Below are positions 19,463 through 29,178 of a DNA stretch of 64,000 nt, piece after piece. How positions within the stretch are numbered: position 1 is the first letter of the stretch; every line of letters starts with the position of its first letter. Made by a program: the position numbers and the translations under genes. Origin of the DNA: Conchocele bisecta (taxonomy: Eukaryota; Mollusca; Bivalvia; Lucinida; Thyasiridae); contig CM055265.1 in assembly GCA_029237695.1 (NCBI GenBank), positions 79,354,447 through 79,418,446 of the forward strand, written 5' to 3'. The notes below the pieces were generated by a model. That model did no database searches, had not been told where the DNA came from, and worked only from the letters and a program-made list of their open reading frames with translations.

Positions 19463-21253
19463 TTACAAAATAAGTTCAATTAACAATGAGACAATAGTGG
19501 AAGAACTCTCTGGGTCACCGATTTTCGTAACAAAGTTAATAACACTACCTTTGGAAAGTCTAATTCGATCAGAACCGGAGAACGAAACCACCGTCGAACT
19601 ATCTGCAGAGATTTTAGTGACTCCAACCCCCCGTTCTTCCCCATCTACTACAATATTTATCGCGACCGCGCCCACAGGTTTACCACTACCATTAACCGAG
19701 CAGACCGCCATTTGGATAACTTCACCCGCGGCTGTCATAGTGTATCCCCCACATTTATTACTCACTTTGGCACCGAACGAATATTCATAGTGCCCCTCAA
19801 CCAATGGGCCCCGCTTCTCAGCCCAAACTGTTATGGCACGTTTTAGCGTTTTCATTGTTTGCACTATTCCGGCAAGCGCACTGTTTGCGTTATATGCCTC
19901 AGTACGAATATTATAAGAGGCCTCCTTAAGAGCTTTGGTCGCGGCTATACGATCATGTTTCAGTTTATCGGAAACTTCGGTTAACTTTCCGTCTAGTTCG
20001 GTAAGTGCCGCTTCTCTACTGAGAGAGTCCTCTAAGCGCAACGCATCATAAGCCTCCGTAATGGTCGCCTGGTGGACTTTTAGGGCTTTCTCAACACCCG
20101 ACCGGGCCTCTTTTTGAAATTCGGTTATTTTCCTGTCTAGTTCAGCAACCACTGCTTCTCTGATGAGAGAGTCCTCTGAGCGCAACACCTCATAAGCCTT
20201 CGCAAGGGCTGCCTGGTGGTCTTCTCGGGCTTTCTCAACAACATCCGACCGGGCCTCTTTTTGAAATTCGGTTATTTTTCCATCTAGTTCACCAACCGCC
20301 GCTTCTCTGATGAGAGAGTCCTCTGAGCGCAACACCCTATAAACCTCCGTAATGTCCGCCTGGTGGTCTTCTCGGGCTTTCTCAATACCCGTTCGTACAC
20401 CCTCAACCCCCAACCGGGCCTCTTTTCGAAATTTGGTTATTTTTTTGTCTAGTTCGGTAAGTGCCGCTTCTCTGTTGAGAGAGTCCTCTGAGCGCAACGC
20501 CCCATAAGCCTCCGCAATGGCCTCCTTGTGGTCTTCTCGGACCCCCTCAACCCCCGACCTGGTCTCTTTCAGATATTCGGCTATTTTCCCGTCTAGTTCA
20601 GTACGTGTAGCTTCTCTGTTGAGAGAGTCCTCTAAGCGCAACGCATTATAAGCCTCCGCAATGGCCTCCGCAAGGTTCGACTGGTGGTCTTCTCGGACTT
20701 TCTCAATACCCGACCGGGTCTCTTTTCGAAATTTGGTTATTTTTTTTATCTGGTTCGGCAACCGCCGCTTCTCTGACGAGAGAATCCTCTGAGCGCAACA
20801 CCTCATAAGTCTCCGTAAGGTCCGCCTGGTGGTCTTCTCGGGCTTTCTCAATACCCGACGTGGCCTCTTTTCGAAATTTAGTTACTTTTTTGTCTAGTTC
20901 GGTAAGTGCCGCTTCTCTGATGAGAGAGTCCTCTAAGCGCAACGTATCATAACCCTCCGTAAGGGCCGCCTGGTGGTCTTCTCGGACTTTATCAATATCC
21001 GACCTGCTCTCTTTTCGAAATTTTCGTTATTTTTTTTTTACCTAGTTCGTTTAGTTTCCGTTTCTCTGATGAGAGAGTCCTCTTGAGCGCAACACCTCAT
21101 AAGCCGCCTGATCTTTCTCAATATCCGTTCGGACTCCCTCAATTTGTGCAGTCGCCATCAGCACTTCTACTCTAACATCTGATATACTCCTGTGAATCCC
21201 GTTTGTGACCTTCGATATAGTTTTATTTATCAAGGCCTTGGTTTTTCATTCCA
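19463..21253 (-). pseudogene. Polinton fibre-like protein with 48-residue repeats, frameshifted at the N terminus
   Basis: The frame 20851-19463 is open for 462 codons. The upstream part continues in other frames (20942-20703 and 21233-21051), so the gene is broken two or three times near its start. Eight copies of a unit like EDSLNREAALTELDKK...FRKEARSGVEKAREDHQA follow each other, marked by GAGAGAGTCC at 20021, 20165, 20312, 20477, 20621, 20778 (GAGAGAATCC), 20922 and 21071. The basic step is 144 bp. Heptad-like spacing suggests a long coiled-coil shaft. The last 110 residues (from HYEYSFGAKVSNKCGG) are beta-rich, with alternating hydrophobic residues, like a trimeric fibre head. By position, next to the penton-like gene, it is probably the receptor-binding spike of a Polinton particle. 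This is inferred from layout. Confidence 0.75.
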
Positions 21254-21395
21254 GTAGTTAAAAAGTCGCCCTCTGTCGGGATGGAATCCACCTTCTGTCG
21301 GTTTCCAAATTCTTTGAATTTGTCACCCAATCGGAACAACTACCTGGTCCGTATATACTCATAATAAAATTAATTATAATATTGGGCACCTATAC

Positions 21396-22121
21396 TCAAT
21401 TAGAAATTTCGAGAACTACCGAAATCGGGTAATCGTTTTTCAACTTTCTCGCTTGATCATCGAGAATAGAGACCGTAAATTCGTGGATATGTCCCGATTC
21501 CAAAACTTTCATCTCGGGGTGTGGGAAGTCTAAGGTCACAGTCTCACCATAGAAACAGTCGCTGGAGGTCACAGTCTCACCATAGAAACAGTCGCTGGCT
21601 TGCACGGTTTTCAGTAATGTGCTGGGAGTACCGTCTACCGTGTTGTACGATGTGTTCACCCGATCCAGGTGCACCCTGAGAGTTTTCGTGAAGGCGAAGT
21701 CCACCAGGTTATCACCGACGTACTCACCCGGGGTAAACACTCCTTTGTTCGAGGAGTATGTCTATCTAAAACCAAGTTGAATACCCATCCCCGGGGAGAC
21801 CACTACCTTATTATCAGTGCTGATGGTCATTGTTGCGAGCCCGGTAGCATTCGATACTGTGAGGTTGATTATACCGTCAAGCTCTGAGTTGACAAAATCT
21901 TTGAGCTGTCTTATTCCCCACAGTCCGTGAGGCAGCTTTACACTGAATTGTTGTCCATCCTTCACATAGTAAAACCCTTCGCTCTTCCCCACATTCTGCC
22001 ATCCAACCGTGAACGTGATTGATCTAAGGCCTACCCGACGTTTTCCGCAGCAGTTGTCGATTGACTTTTGAAGTTCACAACTCCCTTTTTGAACATTAGT
22101 GATAGTAGCAAACATAATCAT
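21396..22121 (-). pseudogene. penton-like minor capsid protein (single jelly roll), frameshifted
   Basis: The N-terminal part starts at MFATITNVQKG (ATG at 22115, or MI two codons before) and reads VGLRSITFTVGWQNVG and VKLPHGLWGIRQLKDFVNS to a stop at 21762. The rest is in another frame, 21740-21396, with TLRVHLDRVNTSYNTVDG, APSTLL-like GTPSTLLKT and ISVVLEISN at the end. This matches the Polinton minor capsid protein, which forms pentamers at capsid vertices. An exact 33-bp tandem duplication (21525-21590) repeats 11 residues containing SDCFYGETVT. The frame change lies near 21745-21765. It is divergently transcribed from the gene at 22161. Confidence 0.82.
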
Positions 22122-22160
22122 ATCTTTCAATTGATACCAAAGCATTTAGCTTTAATTATA
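22116..22160. promoter_or_regulatory. 45-bp divergent promoter between minor capsid and anchored-protein genes
   Basis: The two start codons face away from each other across an AT-rich gap holding AATTATAAT and ATTTAGCTTT. No longer motif is recognised. Confidence 0.45.
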
Positions 22161-23603
22161 ATGCAAAGTACGCGGTCGGAGGTAAATACAAGCAAAAGAA
22201 CACCATTGGTGAGCTTGTGCACCCCACAATAAGAGCTAGTTTGGGCATGGGTTTCGACACAAATTTCACTAACATGTTTGAAAAGTACAGACTTCCTAAA
22301 ACCATTACACAGGATATCATAACAAACTGGAACAAGAATCTTATGCAGTTCTGGCAGAACCAACTAAATTTTGCCGTGTGGTGTGCCACAACCGGGTGTG
22401 GCGTCTCTTTCAGAGACCACATAGCAGACCGTAACAGCATGTTAAGCAGTAGCGTCTACAACTTTCATGTGTATTATACCATTAGGAAGATTCTCAAAGA
22501 ACTAGGTACTCCACTATACCTCAAGACGACGGGTGGAATCCCATTTCCAACACATACAACCGTAAGGAGTTCGAACGGATATGTGACGAATTTAAAGTTT
22601 CAAAAGATTCGCATTGGAGACAGAAAACATTTTTCATTTTCACACCGGAGGGTTAGGTACTGTTTATCTCAGTGGTCTATGACTACGGTGCAAGCACGAA
22701 TTTTGCCACCCCCAGATGTAACCTTTGGTTTCTACTATTCAAATCGTGTTGTGAACCCAGTTAGAGGTTATAAAAATTGGACCGCCACCGATTATGTAGT
22801 AAATAAAATGACATTCGGGTCTGAAGTTAGCACAAAGAGACAGTGTAATTACGATTACTGCTGGTATAATGCACCAAAAAATAGCTCACGTCGATTATAT
22901 TTTACAAGACGAAAAACGTGCATAAGGGTATAGAAACCTTTATATTGGACGACGGTCTAGGGTTTACGCAGGCCGGTGTTACCTGCCTCAACGACTCCAT
23001 TCGCGTATACGTTTGGACCATCCTCGGCGCACAGAAGCAAACTCGCAGTTCTATAATAGGAGTCGGAACGGCGTTTGACGCGCAAAAACAGTTCTTGGCA
23101 CTTGTTGAGGACGCCATCTCAGCTAAGGTGGACCTGGAGAAGGCGATCCAGAATTATCAAGACGTTTTGCAGACTGCCAGCACCCCAGTGGACTATGTAT
23201 TTGGAATAGGTCTTTATATGGCGCCGAGCAATATGATACTACGAGACGACCCCGTTGATGGTTACAATAATCAAATCGTAATCGCCACCGCCAATCAAAA
23301 AATCGGTCACAACGGTAACGTGAACAACGGATATCATCAAGCGCACCCCCAAAATGATCGGGCGCTGAGTGTAAATTCAAATAAATTTGAAAAAGATTTC
23401 ATAAAACCCACAAAACACAAAATGGATACACCTCCCTCAACACAATCGAACCCAGTACCCCCAAATTCGTTAAAATTGGCAATGCACCATCGAGTTCCAT
23501 CAACAATGTTGAAATTTAGGAATGCACAACACACGAGTGGAGGAGAAATTTAGGGCTCGTCGTCGCCCTCGTGGCGATCGGATTATTTACGCTTTGGTTT
23601 TAG
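22161..23603 (+). pseudogene. conserved Polinton protein with C-terminal membrane anchor, frameshifted
   Basis: Probable start ATG at 22161 (MQSTR...), with a frame change within about 20 bp that leads into GGKYKQKKNTIGELVHP. From there the frame reads MGFDTNFTNMFEKYRLPKT and QLNFAVWCATTGCGV. Between about 22600 and 22930 the coding text is scattered over several frames. From 22918 it reads ETFILDDGLGFTQAGV, LNDSIRVYVWTILGAQKQTR and VFGIGLYMAPSNM. A last change near 23545 opens LGLVVALVAIGLFTLWF, a membrane segment before the TAG at 23601. I recognise it as a regular Polinton gene, but its role is unknown. It lies among virion genes, so a structural or internal-membrane role is plausible. Its end overlaps the end of the - strand gene by about 21 bp. 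Confidence 0.68.
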
Positions 23604-24371
23604 GAACTCTCTGGCGAAGAATAGTAGGAGACCGGCGATTGCCACGATTAAAGCCCAAGTATTTTTGGCTAGCCATCCGGCCGTTTTTGATAATATAGAT
23701 AGTAAGTAAGAAACGATACTTCCGATCAGTCCAGGTAGTGCGACAGCCGCCTTTTCGGCTAATTTAGCCAGGAGACTGGCGAGGGCTTTTAGTTGTTTTT
23801 TTACCCACTCCTTAGCTCAACCGGATGGCGTGGGTGCTGGTGCGGGTGCTGGTGCTAGCGCGGGTGGTGGCGCCGCACCACCAGTGAAAGCTAGAACTAT
23901 GGTCGATATAGTCATGCTGATAGCAACGAGGATGCTTGCTATCGTGATGCCCTGTTCTCTGAACAGAGTGCGAAGACGCTCACCAAGTGTCGTCTCGTTC
24001 AGGACCCTCGAGATTGTTTCGCGGATCCGATTTATTTGGGTGCGGAGAGCCTCACGGTTAGTAGATGCAGCCTCCAAGCGAGCTTCTCTTTGATCCCGTA
24101 ACGACCACAGGCGTTCGATGATCCGCTCGGTAGATTCTCTATCGCCACCAGCTTCCTCCAGTTTTCTTTCTTCTAGCGCGATATGTTCATCCAACACCGA
24201 GAGTTTGGAGAGGTTATTGACCAGTTCGCCCCGGACCGTTTGCATAACCTTATCGAGTCCCTGGAGTTCGCGAAGAGGTAACGGTGGGTCATCGTTAGAC
24301 CCTTGTTCGAGGTTGAGTATTTCGTTTTCGCTGAACGTGGTCTCCACCGCGTTAATAACGTTGGTGGCCAC
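23583..24371 (-). pseudogene. conserved Polinton protein with two hydrophobic segments, in-frame stop
   Basis: The 184-codon frame starts MATNVINAVETTFSENE. It has a long charged helical region (LDEHIALEERKLEEAGG to QINRIRETISRVL), a hydrophobic segment (ITIASILVAISMTISTIVLA, about residues 147-166) and an Ala/Pro-rich linker. It stops at TGA (23817-23819). The same frame continues without any shift for 78 more codons, with KAAVALPGLIGSIVSYLLS and NTWALIVAIAGLLLFF, to a TAA at 23583. The second half has the composition of the rest of the protein as seen in other Polintons. So the TGA is probably a point mutation, or less likely a read-through site. Function unknown; probably membrane-bound. 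Confidence 0.75.
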
Positions 24372-24407
24372 TTGAGGGACCTCGCTGAGATCGCTGAGCT
24401 CGATAGT

Positions 24408-24905
24408 TTATATCGAGGCGGCCGCCTTAGCTTCTAGGCTGTTAATGGCCCTTATAGCTGCGGCCCTCAAAGCAATCTTCTTATTCTTCTTCCAATCCGT
24501 GAATCCTAGTTCGTTCTTTACGATTTGGCCACCGCCCCGGTGTCCTGCAACAGTGCCCAGCGCTAGTGGTTTACCGGTCCTCATGTTGATGATTGGTATA
24601 TCTGATGATTTTAGTCGCAACTTACCGTCCAGAGTCAATTCGAATTTGGAGTAGTCGCGACCGACAGATGGGACCAGATCTTTTTTTGCCAAACTGTTGT
24701 AGTAGTCGTCTACGGCTCCCTCGAGTAATTCCCAACTTTGACCAACGCTGCTGGTAGCGCCACCTAATTCTCCCGATTGGATTGGAACTGGAGGCTGTAT
24801 CAAGGGCGTTTCGTCATTATAATCATCTATGTCATCATCGATGTCATCATCATCGACGTAATCGTCTCTGCCGATTTCATACATGTCATTATCGTAATCA
24901 GCCAT
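24408..24905 (-). CDS. conserved acidic Polinton protein
   Basis: An intact frame of 165 codons starts MADYDNDMYEIGRDDYVDDD. The first 35 residues are mostly Asp, and a Pro-rich patch follows (TPLIQPPVPIQ). Then a structured part includes FELTLDGKLRLKSSDIPIIN and HRGGGQIVKNELGFTDWKK. The C terminus is Lys/Ala-rich. It is a regular member of the Polinton gene set, between the anchored protein and the major capsid gene. Its role is not known. The start lies 72 bp from the oppositely oriented capsid gene, sharing an AT-rich gap. No break is seen. Confidence 0.75.
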   Translation of the reverse strand: MADYDNDMYEIGRDDYVDDDDIDDDIDDYNDETPLIQPPVPIQSGELGGATSSVGQSWELLEGAVDDYYNSLAKKDLVPSVGRDYSKFELTLDGKLRLKSSDIPIINMRTGKPLALGTVAGHRGGGQIVKNELGFTDWKKNKKIALRAAAIRAINSLEAKAAASI

Positions 24906-24977
24906 ATTTATAATTTCTTAAAATTAATTATGTATTAAAGACAAAACCATACGGGTTTAATATAGATTCACTAAATT
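24906..24977. promoter_or_regulatory. divergent promoter of major capsid and acidic protein genes
   Basis: The gap of 72 bp is AT-rich. TATTTATAATTT reads as a TATA-like box toward the - strand gene and TTTAATATAGATT lies upstream of the capsid ATG at 24978. Confidence 0.4.
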
Positions 24978-26279
24978 ATGTCTTCGAGTCAATACGGTCG
25001 CAAACTCAATCCATACCGCAGACTGCGTGAGCCCCTCGGGGCAAAAGGCGTGAGACAGAGTGTCATTATTACGAACAACCCATCGACGATCGACCAGAAC
25101 CAGCAGCTCTTGGTCCGCTTCCCCAACCTCGGAGCTAACGACGTCATTGTGCCGGGGACTGTTCGCCTCGCTTTCACTATTTCGCTGACGTCGACGGACG
25201 CGGACCGAACCGTCGTTCAGAACCTTGGTCGCGCCATCATCAAGAAGACCATGATAAAGATTTCTGGTAATGAGGTGATGTCGATCGACGACAGCGACGT
25301 CTACCATTGCTATCAGGACCTGTGGAAGACGTCGCAAGAGCGCGAAAACGCTGTCTATCAGAGTATTGACACCAGCAAAAAATAAGAACGTAACCAAACT
25401 TAGAATCGGGGCTGCTAACAAGGTAGATAACAACGCGAGCGACAACGCGGTCGCGGGCGCTTACGGCAACCGCTTCTACATCCCGCTCGACTTTGAGTTG
25501 CTGGAGAGTCACATGCCCTACTATCAGAGTGCTTTGGCTAACCGCCTCGAATACGAACTAACGTTCAACGACTACGGACGAGTTCTCATAGCCAGCGACC
25601 AGTTATCGACGTATACGATCGATAATGTTTCGTGGAGTACGACATGGTCACGATGCCCGAACTCGCGCGATTGATCAGAACCCAGTACGCCAGGCGCGTT
25701 GCCATACTTTACGACCGAGTTCTTTGCCATCGCAAGATGACGAAAGACAAAAGCGACACATTGTGGAATATTAACGTCCAACGTACCCGCCCGCAATCGA
25801 TGAAAGGTATTTACTGATGCTGTTTCGAGGAGGCTCGTTTCACGTTTCGGTGCTAGAAAAACCGACAAATTCCTATAAACCAAAATCACGGAAGGTAGAG
25901 TGACGACGAGGGAGTACCCAATCAACTCTACAGAGCGGGTCTTCGCGTGCACCAGCATGGGACGAAGTAAAGAAAGCAATTTGCTGCCGGCTCCAAGCGC
26001 TCCCCGGAGGTTGCCGCGGTTGCCAAAGACCTGCATCTGCTCCGTCCGTCTCTCGCGGAGTTTCTGAATACCAAATACGCGTTATGGCTAGACATGCGAG
26101 CCAGCGACGACGACCAAATACACGGTAGCGGACGCCAAGTTGAGAACGCTAGCGAGGATGTGACGATCCAGATAACCAAAGAGGCGGATGGAAATGGCGC
26201 ATTGAACGTGTACTTATATATAATTACAGACGCACAACTGAACATCGAAGATGGCCGATACGTCTCAGCACTCTACTGA
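24978..26279 (+). pseudogene. Polinton major capsid protein (double jelly roll), frameshifted
   Basis: The start is MSSSQYGRKLNPYRRLREP. The first 130 codons hold the most conserved part of the family: VQNLGRAIIKKTMIKISGNE and SIDDSDVYHCYQDLWKTS. The text then moves to another frame (25366-25674, PLDFELLESHMPYYQSAL) and back (25632-25817, LWNINVQRTRPQSMKG). It is scattered until about 26060 and ends in the original frame with DDDQIHGSGRQVENASED and LNVYLYIITDAQLNIEDG at TGA 26277-26279. At least four frame changes occur, so no complete protein can be made. Total length of about 430 residues is normal for the family, which forms the hexagonal capsomers. The end overlaps the ATPase start by 29 bp. 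Confidence 0.9.
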
Positions 26280-26982
26280 TTTAATTAATTTTAAGAAAAT
26301 TAGCAATCATTCTAACGATTTATTAATTAAGAAATTTGATAATTCTAAAGAATTAATTAAGAAAATTAGCAATCAATACCAATTCACGATTGGAGATGCC
26401 CACTCTGCCATAATATGTGGGCAGACAGGATGTGGAAAAACGGTTTTCATCCTAGACTTGCTCGAGGGCTCCTACCGCGATGCCTTTCGTCACATTGTGA
26501 TCCTGTGTCCCACTGTGCGGCACAACGATACTTATCAGCGGCGCCCGTGGATATGGACCGACCCTGAGGTATACGTTATTGACCCCGGTGATAGACTTCA
26601 CGATTGGTTGCGTGGTTTATACCAAAAATTCCAGGGTGAGCCCACCCTATACGTGATTGACGATTGCTCGGCCAAGGCGGCGATGACCAAAAAGAAGGAC
26701 ATGCTCTCCGAGCTCGCATTTTCTGGCCGCCATGCTAGGCAAAGCGTATGGATATCCACTCAAAAGTACAACGCCGTCCTCAAGGATCTGCGCGAGCAAA
26801 CGAAATGGGTCACCCTCTTTCACTGCAAGGACCGAGACTCATTCGATGACTGTCTTCGAGAGAATGACGTTATCCCAACGCGCGAGGAGCGCCTGGAGGT
26901 TCGACAGATGCTTTCGGAAACTAAGCACGCCAAGCTTTTGCTAAAGACTGATCAACCAACTGCTTACGAAGTTATCAATTAA
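26251..26982 (+). CDS. Polinton DNA-packaging ATPase (FtsK/HerA type)
   Basis: This intact 243-codon frame starts MADTSQHSTDLIN. Walker A is ICGQTGCGKTVF (GQTGCGKT at residues 57-64) and Walker B is TLYVIDDCS (133-140). A conserved region with FSGRHARQSVWISTQKYNA supplies the sensor motif. The family pumps DNA into preformed capsids in Polintons, virophages and related viruses. Length is normal. The N terminus repeats KKISN twice (from a repeated AAGAAAATTAGCAATCA at 26292 and 26360), which looks like a local duplication in an AT-rich leader. The start overlaps the capsid gene in another frame, a tight arrangement typical of a late operon-like block. Activity is likely if expressed, since all motifs are present. 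Confidence 0.95.
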   Translation: MADTSQHSTDLINFKKISNHSNDLLIKKFDNSKELIKKISNQYQFTIGDAHSAIICGQTGCGKTVFILDLLEGSYRDAFRHIVILCPTVRHNDTYQRRPWIWTDPEVYVIDPGDRLHDWLRGLYQKFQGEPTLYVIDDCSAKAAMTKKKDMLSELAFSGRHARQSVWISTQKYNAVLKDLREQTKWVTLFHCKDRDSFDDCLRENDVIPTREERLEVRQMLSETKHAKLLLKTDQPTAYEVIN

Positions 26983-27150
26983 TTTTATAATTAATTAGCA
27001 ATTACTGAACAAATGCTGAACAATGCTTAGCAATTGCTGAACAATTCTTAGCAATTGCTGAACAATGCTGAACAATGCTGAACAACTGTTGAACAAATGC
27101 TTAACAAATGTTGAACAAATGCTTAACAATGGTTAACAATGTTAACAATT
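26983..27150. repeat. short tandem repeat of GCTGAACAAT words
   Basis: About twelve diverged copies of a 10-12-bp unit (TGCTGAACAA, TGCTTAACAA, TGTTGAACAA) fill the gap after the ATPase stop. No coding use is seen. Confidence 0.85.
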
Positions 27151-27282
27151 TGGTGCTCTGCTGCGAGCTTTGTTGCGAGCATAATGGTGATCATAAGTAT
27201 CGGGTGGTGCGCTTGGCAATATGTTAAAGTGATGAGACTTGTTAGAATAGTTAAATTAATAATTTTGAAAAAATTAAGAAAA

Positions 27283-27960
27283 ATGAACTGCGACGAACTT
27301 CTCGATCAGCTAATGGAAGAAACCTCAACTCCGACTGCCAACATAGATAATGATCCGACAGAGCAATCGGAATCAACTCCAACTCCAACGGCGGTTGGTA
27401 TTGGGTTGAGTGCAACGACTCCGAATGAAAATGAAAATGCGGCGCGACGAGAGCGGCTAGCTGCGCTGGTTGCTGGGGGACAATCGGAGCATTATCTCGG
27501 TAGGCGTCTCTCAGTTTTTCAGGTGGATAAGATGTCAGATGCGGAGATCGATAAAATGTATGCGCGATACGAATCCAAATTGGGAGCGGAGATGACAAAA
27601 ACTCTCGGATCGGCGGCTATTCATTTGTACGCAACCGCCGTTAGTATACTTCTCCCTATACCAAACACCGCGGGGTTGATTGACGATCTAGAGACTGACC
27701 CTTTTATATGTCACACTCTTAGAACAGCCTGCTGCTCAATTTATCACAAGTTTGGAATGTACTTAGCTCCACTGACAACCGCGTTGACCACGGGTAAACA
27801 CTGTCAATTTGGACATATATGCCCACGAACTATAAGCCCTAATATTAATACAAAATATAATTTTGAAAATGATGACGCAAGACACACCCGCGAGAGTGAC
27901 GGAGTTGAACCCGATTGCTCCAACCCAATCGAACCCGAGTGTTACTCCGCCACTGGATGA
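27283..27960 (+). CDS. conserved Polinton protein with Cys/His-rich C terminus
   Basis: The likely start is ATG 27283 (MNCDELLDQLMEE), although the frame is open from 27139, where a hydrophobic stretch (WCSAASFVASIMVIISIGW) could act as a membrane lead. A Thr/Pro-rich linker follows. Then come QVDKMSDAEIDKMYARYESK, LYATAVSILLPIPNTAG and KFGMYLAPLTTALTTGKHCQ. The C-terminal core with CC, HKFG and KHCQFGHICP is characteristic of a protein found in most animal Polintons next to the ATPase. Its function is not established. The frame is intact and overlaps the start of the next gene (27872). Confidence 0.72.
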   Translation: MNCDELLDQLMEETSTPTANIDNDPTEQSESTPTPTAVGIGLSATTPNENENAARRERLAALVAGGQSEHYLGRRLSVFQVDKMSDAEIDKMYARYESKLGAEMTKTLGSAAIHLYATAVSILLPIPNTAGLIDDLETDPFICHTLRTACCSIYHKFGMYLAPLTTALTTGKHCQFGHICPRTISPNINTKYNFENDDARHTRESDGVEPDCSNPIEPECYSATG

Positions 27961-28409
27961 CATACCGCATATAAAAAAAAAAAATCCCAAAAGACAGGCA
28001 GCTGGGCGGGGCGGCGGCTGCCACCCGAAAAGTTAAACAAGATAAAATACTCGCCGAGCTTCGAGAGGCTAAACAGTCGTTGCAATCGGGGACGGAGACA
28101 GCAAAACATCTGAAGACAGAGTTGAGTACACCCCCAATTCACGAATTGGAAGCACACCCAAATTCTTTGAATTTGTCACCCAATACCAACTACCGTTGGA
28201 GTTGGGCGAATCCGATTGAACCCAAATTCGTGAATTGGAGTTGGGTTGTTGGTGGTGGTCTGGCAGTTGTTGGTGCCCTGTGCGTGTGGAAATACCCCAC
28301 ATTATCGAAAAAACAACAAGCCAGTGTTCAGAAGAAAGTTACGAAACACCAATCTCGATTGGATACGCCCCATTTAAACATTGATCACGACACCTTTTAT
28401 ATGCAATAA
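27872..28409 (+). pseudogene. conserved Polinton protein with basic region and membrane segment, frameshifted
   Basis: The start MTQDTPARVTELNPIAPTQS overlaps the preceding gene. The frame holds NPKRQAAG and then must change near 28003-28020, a GC-rich run, because the continuation VKQDKILAELREAK...LQSGTETAKHL is in another frame open to 28409. A hydrophobic segment, WSWVVGGGLAVVGALCVW (28231-28290), lies before a basic tail that ends DHDTFYMQ. This layout of a Pro-rich head, Lys/Arg patch, coiled part, membrane segment and C-terminal FYMQ-like end is usual for Polintons. Two direct repeats of AATTCG-TGAATTGGA lie between. Function unknown. Confidence 0.65.
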
Positions 28410-28414
28410 TTATA

Positions 28415-28648
28415 ATGGCTGAACAAGATGGTAAAATGTTAGTGAATGCGCTTTATCACGCCGTGGTGATAACGGGTTTCAGTATCGGGTATGCTCGACT
28501 ATCAAAGATGGCCCTAGGAGGATCCGCTCCCAAATTGGACTTTACTGCGAGAGACGTAGGGCTCGCGACCTTAGATGTAGCGGCCGCAGTTTGGACCCGA
28601 GATTATCTAGTTAAAGCTGGAATTCTACCATTTAATATATGGAAATAA
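28415..28648 (+). CDS. small conserved Polinton membrane protein
   Basis: An intact 77-codon frame starts MAEQDGKMLVNALYHAVVIT five bases after the previous stop. Two hydrophobic helices (about residues 10-30 and 45-60) flank a short loop with GGSAPKLDFTARDVGLA. It is found in the same place, between two other small genes, in many animal Polintons. It is probably a membrane or virion protein. Nothing further can be said from the sequence. Its stop codon touches the next ATG. Confidence 0.72.
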   Translation: MAEQDGKMLVNALYHAVVITGFSIGYARLSKMALGGSAPKLDFTARDVGLATLDVAAAVWTRDYLVKAGILPFNIWK

Positions 28649-29068
28649 ATGGCTTCAATCGCAGTAATAGTAGGTGGTGCGCTCGTAAACAGCGGTAGCA
28701 ACTTTTTATTCTCTAAAATGAAAAGCTCGAACGTGGATGAGGAGCGTAAGCGTCACGATTTAGCTGTAGAACAACTCAATAGCGCAAAGGAAGCGTGGTC
28801 GAAAAAACGAACCGCCCATCTGGACTGGGTTAATGAAGAGCTTCGCCGCGAAAATCACGCCGCGCAAACTTTTCAGAACGTTGAAGAAGCCAACCGTGAG
28901 TACGCGCTGGCATATCCGCAGAAAAGTTTCGCGCCGCTGGATCGCGAGCCCCAACTTTCAGATTTCTATGTACCGTCAGAGCCCCAAAAAGACAGCGAGA
29001 TCGCGTTCATCGTCGCGGGAATGGGTGTGGTGGGTCTCGTCGGCTACTATATTCGATCGAGATTTTAA
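28649..29068 (+). CDS. conserved Polinton protein with coiled region and C-terminal anchor
   Basis: The intact 139-codon frame starts MASIAVIVGGALVNSGSNFL directly after the previous stop. After a hydrophobic N-terminal stretch comes a highly charged helix (DEERKRHDLAVEQLNSAKEA and HLDWVNEELRRENHAAQTF). Next are a Pro-rich patch (QLSDFYVPSEPQKDSE) and a hydrophobic C-terminal segment (IAFIVAGMGVVGLVGYYI). It is regularly located before the integrase in animal Polintons. Function unknown; the two membrane segments suggest that it lies in or under a membrane. Confidence 0.75.
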   Translation: MASIAVIVGGALVNSGSNFLFSKMKSSNVDEERKRHDLAVEQLNSAKEAWSKKRTAHLDWVNEELRRENHAAQTFQNVEEANREYALAYPQKSFAPLDREPQLSDFYVPSEPQKDSEIAFIVAGMGVVGLVGYYIRSRF

Positions 29069-29178
29069 ATTAATTATTTTAAATAACTTTTTTATAAATA
29101 TATATATATAGAACGATTTCAGTTGATGAACTTTATTTTGCTATGATTGATGTAGGCTACACTGCCCTTTAACACCGC
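29069..29178 (+). promoter_or_regulatory. AT-rich gap with TATA-like box before the integrase
   Basis: TATAAATATATATATATAG at 29093 is a strong TATA-like stretch. It lies about 80 bp upstream of the first integrase codons. Confidence 0.5.
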
